This document shows, one piece after another, positions 24,720 through 36,899 of a stretch of 64,000 bases of DNA. How positions within the stretch are numbered: the stretch's first letter is position 1; each line of letters begins with the position of its first letter. The DNA is taken from assembly GCF_965638725.1 (NCBI RefSeq), contig NC_134961.1, positions 2,852,001 to 2,916,000 of the forward strand. Direction: 5' to 3'. Origin of the DNA: Aptenodytes patagonicus. Its lineage: Eukaryota > Chordata > Aves > Sphenisciformes > Spheniscidae. A model generated the notes under the pieces. It did no database searches, was not told the DNA's origin, and saw nothing but the letters and a program-made list of their open reading frames with translations. The position numbers and the translations under genes are program-made.

Positions 24720-24845
24720 TGGCCGAGCGCTGCCTGCGGAGGACCGGCGCCGCGGCGGAGCCTCCCGCCTCCCCCCCGCGCCCTCTCGCGCTCCCGCTCC
24801 CAGCGGCGCCTCGCCTCGCCCCGGCCCGGCCCGGCCCGCGCAGCC

Positions 24846-24921
24846 ATGTCGTCCGGCGCCAGCCCCGAGTACGCCTCCTTCTTCGCCGTGATGGGTGCCT
24901 CGGCTGCCATGGTCTTCAGCG
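24846..24921 (+). CDS. ATP6V0C: ATP6V0C coding exon 1
   Basis: 76 nt from ATG to donor GTGAGC at 24922, leaving in phase 1. It encodes [19 protein letters not shown] and the rest of the start of helix 1, to MVFS. Confidence 0.97.
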
Positions 24922-27900
24922 GTGAGCACCCGTCCGGCCCCCCGGGGGGTGGGGGGAGCACGGTCTGGCTCGCCGCCCTAGCGCCGGGGGAGCGGCTTCG
25001 CTGGGGACGCGGGGGGGGGGGGTTGGGGGGGTGCGGCAGCCCTTTTCCCGTCTTCCCCCTCCCTCGGCGGGGTGGGATCCCCGGTGGCGGGCCTGGTGCC
25101 CGGCTGGACGGGGCGTCCTCCCGGCCTGGCCGCGGGGGCGGCCCCGGGCCCGGGGATGGCCCCCCCCGTCCCTCCCCCCCAGCTCCATCCGGGCTACCGG
25201 GGCGCTGCGGAGGGGGTCTGCGCGGGTGACGTCACCGCGGAGCGCGCCGCCGGCGGAGCCCCCGCTCCACGTGACTGCGGCGGCGCTGCCGCCCGGGCCG
25301 GCCCCGCGGGGGCGGCCGTGCCTCCCTCCTCCGCGCCCCGCCGAGGGGAGCCCCTTCCCTGCCCCCTGGTTCGCCGCGCGTCCGGGCTGACCTGCCGGTA
25401 CGGGGGGGGGGTGACTTGTCGGCCAGAAACCCGGTGTCACCGCAGCCCCTAGTCCCGGCTCTACTAACGTGCGCCTCAGCATGTGCTGCGGGAGGCTGTC
25501 GTGCCTGCCGCCGCGCCTGGCTTCCCTCCGGGGCTTCCTCGGAGCTCCGGCGATTTCGGTATGGAGTCTGCCCCGGTCTAACGCAGGAGTCAGCCTTTGC
25601 GGGCTCTCCCGGCAGGGAGGGTTGGTCTGGCTCTCCTGGGGCTGGGTGCAGCACTTCTGCTGTAAATAGGACAAAGTTGCTTTTTAAAACATTCCTTGGA
25701 TAATGCAAGACCAATTTTTAATGGGGTTGAAACCTAAATATGCAAGCATTTTAGGAGTGAAGTCGGCTTTAAAGATGTTAATGACATTAAAAGGAACTGA
25801 TAGGCTCCTGAACTTCCCTTTAAAATGGGAGCGGCATGAAATACTGGAAAAGGGAAGCTCTTCCCTAGTGGCCATCCAGCTGCATCTTAAGTCATTGAGG
25901 TTCAGTATGGAGTAAATTGGGTCATTCAGCAGTGTCGCTCTCCATGTTGATGAACGTTTATGTTATAAATGCTGTTTTACACTAGAAAGACCATCATATG
26001 ATGCCTTGTCCCTCTCTTGGAGCCTGAATAAACCTTCTGCAGAAAATGACTGCTGTTCCTGACTGAGCATTTACTGTTTCCTGATAAGGTGCAGACCTGC
26101 CATTCTGTTTGGGGTGTGATGTGGGAGGGCTTCAGCTAGTTTTTTTTTTAAATGCAAGTGTTAACAGTAACCAGGAATACAAGAATTAGGAATCAGTCTG
26201 GCTTTCTCTTCTGAAGACTTAGCCAGTGCCTCCACATGCATGAGCATACTGACTTGTCTTCATCTGCCACCTGATTTGGCTCCCAGTTGAGGAATCAAAA
26301 CACTCAAGTATTGAATTGGCTGTAGCTGGAGTTGCATATAGCTGTTCATGTGCTTGGAGTCTTGTTAAAGTAGCCTCTGAGATGGTAGCTAGGTCTGCAA
26401 GGCGAATTTGTGGAAGCTGCTCTTGATTGATTAGTGTGGTAGATTAAACTGTAAATAGCTAAGTAGACAGTGGATTAAAACTAGTGTTTGAGAGGAAGCT
26501 GTCTAGCCATGCTGGTGTTGGCACCATTGACTGGTTTCATACCACCCATGTTCATGGCTTTAATCTTTGCAAAAAAAAAAGCCTGACTGGCTGTGTTTAG
26601 TCTTGCTCAGTTTGTACCCAGTGGTGGGATGCAGATGTCCTGTGCTGAGGGCAATTAATGGCCTGCCACCTTGGAGTTAAAACATTGTACCTGCACTTGA
26701 CAGGTCCTGGCAGGTTCAGGACTTCCCTGAGAACAGCATGGCTGGAATGCTGCAGGAGCTGATGTTGGGACTACTGACCTACCTGCCTCTTGGCTAATGA
26801 AGATAATGGAGGAATAGGCTTAAGACCTAGTTACTTCTTGAAAAAGTCAGTAGATGACTGCCTTTTGCAAAATAGCAGTGATTAAGGTCCTAAACACTGA
26901 GCTTTTTTCCTGAGGAAGGAGTCATTGGATTCCTCTTCCAAAATTGAACTCGGAAGCAAAAGAACATGGTTGTATGGCCTTTTAGACACTGGTTTTGTGA
27001 TATGCAAGCTTGCTTCAGTGGAAACATCAGTGAGGGATGCAAACTTGAGTCAGCATTTTAATAGGAATTCAAAGTGTTGCTCGGCATGTCTAAACTAGAA
27101 GTGAAGCATTTCCTAGAAGCTGTGGGTTTGATAGCATGGTACTGTGGGATTGCGAGTTAAAGGGGAAGGTTTGAGTTAGGTAATTCAAAGTGAGTGCTTA
27201 AGCTGTATTGATGAAGGTTTGGTAACTGTCATGTTGCTGCTGGTACATGACTGGTCCTTGGTGCAGAATCTGTCAGATGGTCCTAATACCAGCAGGTCTG
27301 AGCCATGCACTTAGTCTCTTGCTAGGGCCTAAGCACATCTGATGGGTTCAGTCACTGGAACAACAGGTCATAGATACTGCTGATGCAAAATTATTTCTTA
27401 GTTGTGAACATGGCTGAACTCCTTTTTTAGTGGAGCAGCTTGGATTTTTACGGCAATATGGCAGAGGCATCAACATAGGATAAACTAAAACTTGCAGTGT
27501 CATGTAGCTCTCCTAATAGGGAACTATCTAAAACTGTCCTAGATCAGTGTTAATTAGTGCAGTGATCATGTCTGACTCATGCTGTATCTAAAGATCAGAT
27601 TCTTGTGGAGCTTGTAGTTCTGAGACCTGTTTCTAGTAAACATGTTCAAGTTCTATACTGTCCAGGCTAGTTTGATGTGAAAACAAGCGACTTTATGCAG
27701 TACTGTTTGATGTTTGAACATTAACTGCTGATGGTAGATAGCAGAACTTGTTCTGGTCAGCTAGTACTGATGGCAGCTAGAAAGACTAAAGCAGGCTGCT
27801 ATGACCTTGGCTATCTTCGAGCCTGCTTATTCATTTGCTGATTACAACTTGTTCTGATAGCTAAAGTTCCTTTATTTTCTATGTGTAAAACATGTGGCTG

Positions 27901-30900
27901 GCTCAGTGTCAGGTGCTGTTGAGTGATCAAATTAATGTGGCTTTTCCATGCGAATTCAGCATGCCAAAATGGAAAAGCATGGTATTGGGCAAAGCTGTCT
28001 GATTCCATGCTTGCTGATGCTCTGTTGAAAAGCGTGATTTCCCAGGTGCACCCCACTGTGGCCTCCATAATGTGGTAAGGAGTTTTACTTAGACCTGCAC
28101 TCTGGATGGGCATTCAGTGCCTTCAATACTGCTTCATTATCAAACATCTGGAAGACTGCTAATGAAGAGAACTCTAGCCAGCAGTGTTAAGGTTAGTCCT
28201 GTGTATTCTCATTGTTGCTCCAGAGCCAATGAAATAGTGCTTTGTATTTTAAACTAGGGCTGCAGATATTGTAGCAGTTGGTTAGCTATTAAGGGACTTC
28301 CATGGTGAAATTGCTGGCTCAGAACATCTAGCTTGATGCAGCTGACAGCCCTGTGTAGTCTGATTCTAGAAGGCATCATGACTATAAACAACTTGCAGCC
28401 TTGAAGGCACCTGTGCTTCCTGAAATACTGTCTCTTGAGGGGTGGGAAGGTGGTACAGAGGAGAGCTGCTTGCTTCTCAGTAAGGAGCTGTAGACCTCAT
28501 CCTAAGAGGAGCTTGCAGACTTCTTAGCTGTAGCTTGCAGGTAAAAATGAAATGGCAAACAGAGTGCAGCTCAAGGTAGTCTTCTGTTCCAAATCATTAA
28601 AGAGTACTTCAAAGGCATTGTGGCACAGGCAGAAGAACTCAGTGGGTTAGATGTTTGAGCTACTGCCCTGTCTACAGTAGAGAGACTAGCTTAAGCATTC
28701 ATCCTTAATAGCAGGTAAATTAGTGGACTACTAAGACACAAGTATTGTAACAGAAGTAAACCAGATAGGCAGTATTTCTACAGCTCAGTTAAATTAAGGG
28801 AAAACATCTCAACAAGGGCATCATTTCCACTCAGTAAATGCTAGTCTTGGGATCACCTGAAAACCAGATCGAGCATCAGGATAAACCATTGGCTCTACAA
28901 AACTTGGCTCAAGCAGATATGCTGCTGCTTGTATTGTGGCTTCCAGGTGTACCTGATGGGACTCCTGTCTTACCCTGAAGTCACTGTAGACTACAAAGTC
29001 TGTAGGTGCTTCCCCTCTGAGAACATTCGGAGCAGCAGTGGAGATGAATGCCAGCTGCCTTGGGACCTCTTAGTCAACTTCCTTTTTTCCCTTCCTAAAA
29101 CTAGCCTCTTCCATCTGTCCAGAGCCTGACTGATTCAAGCAGCAGATGCAAGCTGAAAAACTTTCCAGCCTGATCAGGCTGTTCTGTGATGCTTGAAACA
29201 ATGGTTTCACAGAAGTACATGCTTCCACCTGCTTGCTGTCCTCACCAAACAGTAAGGTATAACTTGCTGAACTTGCTTCCTTCAGACTGTGAATCTTGTG
29301 AGCTTGAGGCTTCAAGTCAGGCTAGTCTGGCCACGGGAGTGTCTGCTGGATGCAGTCAGATGACCTTGGCTTTCCCACGCTTCAGAAATGAGTCAGTTTA
29401 GCTGTGGATGCCTGCTGGTGAGTGGTGTAAGCTGCTGTTAGACCAACTAGATGAAAAGGGCTCCTGCTAACTGGTATAACAAACTACTCTGCCAGTCAGT
29501 ACCTGGAGTGCAGTTGTCCACCCACTCTGTGAAATGAGTCATCTCTTAAGGTTGCAGGGGAGCTTATATGATGATAAATAACAAGTGACTGGACTTTGCT
29601 GCTTGCAGAAGAGCAAGCCTGTACTCTGGTGTAAAGTGTCAGCCTTACCATACCTTAAAAAAAAAAATTGGCTTTGTGTGCTACATCAGACAATCCAGAC
29701 TACCAATTGCAGCACTTCCAGCTACTTGGACTGTTGACTGCTAACTCCTTTTTTTTCTTTGGACTGCTGCTGTTGCAGCAGCTTCTTGAGAAGCTGGTAG
29801 ACTTTTAAGTTCTCAAATTTACTGAACAAGAGTAAATGGCCTGCTAGCCTTGCAGGTTTTTGATAATGCTGTAAGCAGACAGTGCTAGGCTTGTTTGAAA
29901 TCCCCACAGCCTCCCATAACATTAGGGAAGAACAAAAAGCATGCTGTCCCTAATCTTATAACAGGTGACTCACTAAAGATTTTTCGAAGTCTACAACTTC
30001 CTGTAGGGCAGCTTATCTGTTTACCCCTCCAGTTATCACTGGCTATAGCCAGTCTTCAGTCAGTGTGATCTGAATTTGCATAGGTGCTGGATACAGTTCC
30101 ACTAACGTGGCTGTCTCTTCTGTGGAGATGCAACTGGACATAGCAACAGGGTTTTTCCAAGGCAGCCATGAAGTATCCATTACAGTAATCTGAGGTAGAG
30201 CTGTGTTTGTGTTAAATGTGGTGGTGTGGGAGGGCCCTTAGAATACCAGTGGGAAGAAGCCTGTTTCTTTGAAAATGCCTAGGTTTCTGGCATGGCAAAG
30301 CAAGGACTGTACTTGACCTGGGTATCACCTCTAATGGTTTTCCAGTGACTTAAGAACAACCTGCTCAAGGATGAACAGGCATTGAGGTGAATTGATGCCT
30401 GCTGTCTGGTTCAAGGGAAGCCTACCTACTGTAGAGGGCAGCCCATTTGATAATGGATTAATTATAAAAGGCTCCAGATGTAAGTACTCATCCAGAATGG
30501 TCTTTCAGACTTGCTGTGATAGTAACCCATGGTATCTCAATTGAAAGTTTGACTTGTGTTATGAGCTTGCTTCCTAATGCAGGGAAACTCTGCCTATTAG
30601 TGCTCTGGAAATCTTTCACACATTGCAGTGTGAAAACCTGCTTCTGTGTGGTAGGACATAGGAGGAGTCACTGGCTCTGGACCAAATGCTGCTGGAGTGT
30701 TTGTGGCTGGTTCTGAACCTCGTATTCTTGGGCTGAGCATGTCTGAATGTATTGCAACTGCTGAAACTGCATCTATGCAAATGGTTCCCTGGCTTGAAGG
30801 CTCCTGAAAGTGGTCACTGTCCGTAGGTGTGTATCTGTCTGCAGAGCTTTGCAGAACTGATGCAAGGCTTTTGGTAATAGCCTCTTTCTGTATTGAGGGA

Positions 30901-33900
30901 GTGTTGCATGAGGTGACTTGCAGCTAACTTAGCTGCAAGATTAACATTCTTGGTGCATGACCTTACTGAGCACTGTAACTATAGCTACAAAAGATTGGTC
31001 CTAATACTTGGACTAGCACTTGATCTAAACAGCAGGCTGCTCGAGTACTGACAGTGAATATCAGAGGCAAAGCTCTGGCAGTGGCAAGACTACAACTAGT
31101 CTTCAGTCCTTACTGAAGCTATTGCCTATATGGCAAGTTACTTTCTAGTTCATACTTCATCTTGGAGCTGCACAGCTATACTACCTCTGCTACAACTTTT
31201 AACTAATAGAAAGTAACAGCTATGGCAAGGTGCCAGGCAGCATATCCACAGCCCTGTGGGAGTGTGTTTTGCTCCCAGGAGCAAAATCAACTCTGGCTTG
31301 TGAGTTCAAGGAGTTACTCCTTGGAAGTATTTCAAAATCAAGTTAACCTTTGAAACAGGCTTACTGGAAGTAGGTGGTCTTGAATGATGTGTGAAGTAAC
31401 TTCTCTGTATTATAACACCATTGAACTTATAAATGGCACAGTTCCATACACACAGACCAGAATGGTGTCCTTCTGCAGTAAAGCTAGGTAGGCAAAGTGC
31501 TTCTCCAGCTGCCAGGTAAATGTTTTGATAGCTATGTTTGTGTGCTTTAAAGGGTTAGTGTTGCAGCTTAATTGGTCTGTATGTTAGAGGTGATGGAGCT
31601 GTATGATCTGAAGCAAATATATGGAGTCTTGGTGTGTAACAATGGTACAGCTCTTGTTCCATTTTCACTGTCTTCTACATAGATCTCTTCAAACCCTGTT
31701 CACTGAGATGATTTTGGAAAACATGTCCTTCCACCTCATCAGAGGTATTTAAATGTAGCATGTGAAGCATATGTGCTTCAAATGTTCACAGCTGCCAAGA
31801 GGAAGAGGTACAGGTCAAGATGTGCAGGAGGATTGACCTAAGTGCCAAATGGCCCATAACTGAATAGCTGTGCCATTAGATGGCTGTGTCATGGTGGGAA
31901 GTGGATATCATCTTTGCCACCTGGACTGTAATATTGGGGTATTGTCAAAGGTGCAAGGAGAACTTCTCAGGCTAGTGAAGAGCAGTAAGACAAGCTGCCT
32001 TGTAAGATACTGGAGATGCAGCTGTGGGGGACTCCACTGTAAGCCTGTTGGTCAGGATGCTGATAAAGACTTCATTGGGAGCAGATGTGCCAAGCTCTGA
32101 AGTGGTGTGTTTAGCAGCTGTGACTGTCCAGCAGTGGGAGTGTAATAGATCTTCAGTGACATCTAAAAATGTAATGTTACAACTAGCTGCCACAGAGTAC
32201 ATGTAGACTTTATTTGTTAATGTGTCTAGACCAAGTTCAAGGCATAAGCTCTTGCCTATTCCCTAGAAATGGGATTTAACAACTGAGAATTGACAAACTT
32301 GTGCTGATCTGCCCCTCCCCAAAAGCTTAAGCAGGCTGGCTTTCTGTAAATGGGATTACAAAATCAGCTTCTGTAATCCATCACTGCATTAATTGCAACA
32401 CCTTTAAGTAACTTCAGACTTGGAGGAAGTAATGACTAATCTAATTTTAAAAAGTGAACTTCCCTCGTGAGCCTCAGCATTTCTGGAGAGGTTTATAAGC
32501 GATTCCAAACGAGAGAAGTGGTTTCTGCTAAATGCTATAGCCAGTCTAGAAGTCTAGATAGCCTGAATCTTGATTCCACTTACTTCCAGTCCTTAGAAGA
32601 TGCTTCATCCAACAGAAAAGGTTTCTAATTCAAGTTAGTGATTTCTTTCTAGACTTCCTAGGGGCTAGACCCTTAAACAGTACCATTGCTGATACTGCTA
32701 GCTAAGTCTGTGTGCTAGTTTCCAGGCTCAGCTTACATTTGCAGGTAAACCTTGTCTTCTGCTCTTGGCTCAGGCTTCCAGCTAAGCTGGATTCTAGTTC
32801 TGAATCACACTGAACAGCCCTTTATGTTGGTCTCATTTAGTGACAGTCAAGACTAACAAAAAGAGGATCCAGGTTACAAGAGGTTCATGAGCTTTGCTAG
32901 TACAGAACTAATTTGTAGTTGATATTGAGGCTTTCCCTTCAAGTTCTTGTGACTAAAACTGAACTTCCTTCTGATAGCGAGTCTGTTGTTGGTGCAGTGG
33001 TGCTACCCTTATTAATCTACTGAGCTTTCTTAGTGCAAAGCCAGGAGGATCACTGCTTAGTTCTTGACTGTTCAAAGATAGGCTTTATGTAAATGCTAAG
33101 TGAGAAGCAGGAAAGCACATATCCTAAACCCTTTGAATACCTCCCAGCAACTCTTTTAGGCAAGGTGTGCATCTCACACTTGGATGCTGGTGTAAGAGGC
33201 AGCTACAGATCTTTGTGGAACAAGCAGCTCTCCCCTGTAGAAACCTTAGTTTTTAAGTGAGTGGAGCAAACTCAAAAAGTAGGTCTCTGAACAGTACAAA
33301 GATTTGAAATCCCCATGGCTTTAATACTCTCCTAGTGGCCTTGTAGAGCAGACGAGCATTTTCATGCTAAATAGGAATGTTACCTTTGAATATCAACCTG
33401 ATGGTATCTGAAAAAGACTACCTGCCCTTCCACATACCTTGCAGTGCTGCTTCAAGGACTTAGTCCTGGATGGCTGCGGACCTGCACATCATCTCTTGGG
33501 TGATGGTGAGTGCAGTCCAGAGTTAAGGAGTTCCTAGAGTACTCCAGAGCAAGGCTGGAAAGAAAAGGGTCTTTCCAAGTACTTCAGAATCAAAGAATGG
33601 GGTATTTGTGGAAGCTTTTGTGTGAGACTAATACAAAGTTTTCAAGGCAGAAGTTACTTTTTGGGGTAGTGCTTTGGGACTCTTGATTCTAGCATTTCTT
33701 AGTTGGAGATAAGCCCATGTTCTGCTTTGAAAACCAAGCTTTGGATTACTGTGTTGATATCTGCATGCTCAAGTGTTTACACAGGTGATCAGTGAACCTT
33801 AGTGGTAAGGTGGTTGTGGTCCTCTAACCTACAAGCCATACTCTAATTTGTGGATTAACAAGTGTTTGGACCTGAATCCTTCACAGGTGGGGTTACTGAC

Positions 33901-36282
33901 ACATGAAGAGGGTGTCCTTTCTCCAAGGAATGAAGTGTAGCAATAATATGTGAATTTGTTGCTGTCTCAGTATGTGTCTGAAGCTGAAACAGCATGTTTG
34001 ACCCCAGGACAAAGCATAGGCCAGATGGGGCCTCTTCCACAAAACCTATGAAGGTTGCCAGGAGGTGACTTGTTAAATGTTGTGTGCATCTGAGAACTCA
34101 GCCCAAGTGGCTCAAAGTTCAGTGTCTATAAAATCTGGCTTTCAGCCAGGTTACATGGTGCTGTGGTAGCAAGACCTGCTTTGCTGTGTTTCCTCTGCAG
34201 TTCAGCTGAGTAGAGCCTCACAGTGTGGGCTCTGTGAGGGCACAAACTCTGAAGGTAGCATGCTCAAATTTGGACCTTGGGTTTTCATTCCTAGACAGGG
34301 AACGAATGTCTGCTGGGGAGTATACCTTGCTGTGAAGCTGGCTTAGGATATTCTGTTATCAGTACTGTTTGAACAGCACCTTTTTACTTATTGGCTTGGT
34401 CTAGGAGTCTGGATAGGTTACTTCCTTGTCCCTTAGGGGAATATTTCTGACTGACAAACCAAGTAGTCAGTGACCATGTTAGTTTTGCACAGTTCTTCCT
34501 TGTGCTGACTCAACTGTTCTCATACTGCAGCTTAGTGAAGGAGATGGTATTTGGGGATGTCTAATGCATTTTTTTCTCTTCCAGCCTTGGGAGCTGCATA
34601 TGGAACAGCAAAGAGTGGCACGGGTATTGCAGCCATGTCTGTCATGAGGCCTGAGCTCATCATGAAGTCAATCATCCCTGTTGTCATGGCGGGTATTATA
34701 GCTATCTATGGCCTAGTAGTGGCAGTCCTCATTGCCAATGCCCTCTCACCTTCTATCACACTATTCAAGTAAGTTGCTGCATCTGTCAGTTTTGTTTAAG
34801 TTTGTCCTGTCACTGTTTTGATGCTGCTGAATGGGTGGGTTTTGCTCAAGACCCCTGGAAGGACTGTCAATGCTACATGCACCTAACCTGGGCTTAGGAG
34901 TATGGACTGGATTTCAGCTGTCCTGCCTAATGCAGGACAGTGAATGTCCTGCCTCAGTGGTAGTGCTGCCTGATGAGTTTGCTGTATTAGTTAACAGATC
35001 AGACATCCCACTGCTAGAGATAATGCAGTGGTTTATGGCTTAAAAGAAACGGTGTACAGGCAGTATTAGGATAGGCTAAGCTTGGTTCATGGTGCCAAAT
35101 TCTAGACCTGGAATACACAGGTCTTTCCAAGACTGTCTAATCAGACTGTCTAAATAGTTCTCCTGTTGCCTGGGAGATGCAAGTGAATAATTAATATTGC
35201 TTGCTGCTTTATGTGCTGGTAAATCAATCCTCAAGCTATATATACATTGGGTCTCTACACCAGCTACAGTCTGAAAGTTAATCTACTCTTAGCTTTTGAG
35301 AACAGCTGGAACTGGCTTGATTGAGACCTCTCAGAATAAAACAATGCTTCTGAGGTCTAAAAGAGTAGATATCTGTCACTGTACAAGCTATAGCTGATGA
35401 GCAGTGTGGTTGGCCTAATAAACCATGATCTAAGAAACAGCAGGTACAAATGCTCCTTTGCAGTTACCAGGTAGCCACATACTGATAGGGACTGCTCCTC
35501 AGGTACCCCTGCCTGGAAAACCAGACCATTCCTGTCCAACTCTTGCAATGCAAGAGACCTACTAATCACCTGGATGTGCTATAGCTGTATAATAAGGTTG
35601 CTAAAGGTGGGAGACAAAAGCAGCTATTAACAGGCTACACAGCATGGTGGGACAGGCATTACTGCAAGTGCTAGCCCACATGGCTGGAGTAAGTACAACT
35701 CTGGCAGCATGCTAAGCCTGCAGCTGACTGAAGTGGCTACAGACAAGCTTGGTGGTCATGTGAACTCACAGGCCCAGTAGCTTAGCTTAGTGTATGAGCC
35801 ATACCTGAATATCAGCTAAAGATCTTGCATAGTTGCCAACTTTTTTTTTTAAGAATCAGAGCTAGGAGTCTCAGAAAGCATCTGCTTTGTGAGACATACC
35901 ATGTTTGCCTAAACAGTATAGAACTTCTTTCTGTAGGAAAGAGGTTCCCTTTAAATCTTTAAATGTTAATTCTTATTTCCTTTGGGGAGAGCAAAAAAAA
36001 AAAAAGGCTAGCCTGAAGTTGAAGGGTTGGGTGTCCTGTTGCTTGCCACTGAAACTCTTTTCGTCTCTGTCCTACAGGAGCTTTCTTCAGCTGGGTGCTG
36101 GCTTGAGTGTGGGCCTCAGTGGTCTGGCTGCTGGCTTTGCCATTGGTATTGTGGGTGATGCAGGTGTACGGGGAACAGCACAGCAGCCCAGGTTATTTGT
36201 GGGCATGATCCTGATTTTGATCTTCGCTGAAGTCTTGGGTCTCTATGGCCTCATTGTTGCCCTTATCCTCTCCACAAAGTAA
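24846..36282 (+). CDS. ATP6V0C: ATP6V0C, V-ATPase 16 kDa proteolipid subunit c
   Basis: This is the proteolipid of the membrane V0 ring, which carries protons across lysosomal, endosomal, Golgi and synaptic vesicle membranes. Exons 24846-24921, 34585-34768 and 36078-36282 join to 154 residues, one fewer than human because the N-terminus is [13 protein letters not shown]. Four membrane helices are visible at about 11-33, 55-77, 91-113 and 127-150, as two homologous hairpins. The proton-carrying glutamate is E138 in [19 protein letters not shown] after helix 1 and [15 protein letters not shown] after helix 3 are hallmark loops. The helix 2-3 loop reads [12 protein letters not shown] and differs from the human loop. 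The ATG follows GCAGCC with C at position -3, a modest context. Introns are 9663 bp and 1309 bp. A CpG island with a CLEAR-like site lies upstream. Intactness and the near-identical sequence to human make this a certain functional gene. Confidence 0.98.
25227..25234. promoter_or_regulatory. CRE palindrome TGACGTCA
   Basis: This is a perfect full-site cAMP response element in the 5' part of intron 1, about 300 bp after the first coding exon and still within the CpG island. It would bind CREB/ATF dimers. Activity is inferred from the motif only. Confidence 0.6.
25268..25273. promoter_or_regulatory. E-box CACGTG in intron 1
   Basis: CACGTG in the context TCCACGTGAC lies 33 bp after the CRE. The right half matches CLEAR (CACGTGAC) while the left half does not. 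It is a plausible second USF/MITF-class site for ATP6V0C. Confidence 0.5.
34585..34768 (+). CDS. ATP6V0C: ATP6V0C coding exon 2
   Basis: The acceptor CTCTTCCAG ends at 34584 and the donor GTAAGT starts at 34769. The exon is 184 nt, phase 1 to 2, residues A26 to F86. It covers the end of helix 1, the [16 protein letters not shown] loop and all of helix 2. Confidence 0.98.
36078..36282 (+). CDS. ATP6V0C: ATP6V0C coding exon 3
   Basis: The acceptor TGTCCTACAG ends at 36077. The exon is 205 nt, residues K87 to K154, covering helices 3 and 4 with E138, then TAA at 36280-36282. Confidence 0.98.
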
Positions 36283-36445
36283 ACATTACGGTATGATGTA
36301 AAGAGATGTAACAAATCCACATTTGAAAAAAGTTCCAGAATGAAAATGGTCTCTCCAATGTGTACAGTTGTCCCAATTTGGTAGTTGATCTCTTGTAAAT
36401 GCGCAATGTATGTTAGTGACTTGTCTGTCCTGTGTGTACTTCAAT

Positions 36446-36451
36446 ATTAAA
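36446..36451 (+). terminator. ATP6V0C proximal poly(A) signal ATTAAA
   Basis: ATTAAA 164 bp after the stop is followed by a GT-containing stretch (GGGGTGGCCTGTGTGC). It would give a short 3' UTR. It is likely one of two alternative ends. Confidence 0.5.
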
Positions 36452-36884
36452 TTGGATGGGCTGCTCCAAGCCTGCTGCATGGCTTGGGGTGGCCTGTGTG
36501 CAATTTTCCACCCATTGCTGTTAGTACTTTATGTATAAATATGAACTAGAAATGTAATTTTTTCTCTTCACTGGATGTTTATTTATAAAAGACTTGACAT
36601 GTTCATACATCTATGGAGCAAGGATTTTCAATTTCCCATGCTATATATATTAATCTTATATATAGGTAGATTACACTGTTGGGTCAATTGTAAGTGCAGA
36701 GAATTCCTTGGATGTAACTTTGATTCTAAAGATTGCTGTAGTGTCCTGGTATTGGAGTATGAGAATTTCGTGTTTTATTACAGCAATTGTCCGAAACACT
36801 CCTGTGTTTCAGTAGTAACCACGTATGCTCCGGCATCAGAGTCGTGCACCCAGTGTTGGGTTACAAACTTATACCATGTTTCCA

Positions 36885-36890
36885 AATAAA
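36885..36890 (+). terminator. ATP6V0C distal poly(A) signal AATAAA
   Basis: The canonical AATAAA after CATGTTTCCA lies 603 bp past the stop, with GT/T-rich sequence downstream (TGCTGTAATGAGTCC). This is the most likely main 3' end. Confidence 0.65.
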
Positions 36891-36899
36891 ACTTCCTCA

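Larger units (their letters stand above)
24100..25450 (+). promoter_or_regulatory. ATP6V0C CpG-island promoter
   Basis: About 1.3 kb of very GC- and CpG-rich sequence surrounds the first coding exon. It contains a palindromic E-box (24497), two GCCATTTTG YY1-type elements (24518 and 24711), a TATTTAG TATA-like box (24541), GC boxes near 24675-24695, a CRE palindrome (25227) and a second CACGTG (25268). The transcription start is probably between about 24560 and 24740, inferred from the element positions. Confidence 0.85.
24922..34584 (+). other. ATP6V0C intron 1 (9.7 kb)
   Basis: The first 500 bp belong to the CpG island, with a 12-G run at 25011-25022, a CRE at 25227 and an E-box at 25268. 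From about 25700 to the end the sequence is CpG-poor, nearly free of recognisable repeats or long homopolymers, and uniform in texture. It shows an excess of T over A and of G over C on the transcribed-sense strand: in the 60 bases from 30541 I count T 22, A 14, G 14, C 10. No exon, snoRNA or miRNA hairpin could be supported by eye. Confidence 0.7.

Noticed and set aside
24273-25229. 318-codon + strand frame over ATP6V0C exon 1
   Set aside because: The ATP6V0C frame is certain from family sequence and splicing. The rest of this frame is 5' UTR and intron read through.
24916-25674. 252-codon minus-strand frame
   Set aside because: It lies in the CpG island and intron 1, Arg/Gly/Pro-rich with no recognisable motif.
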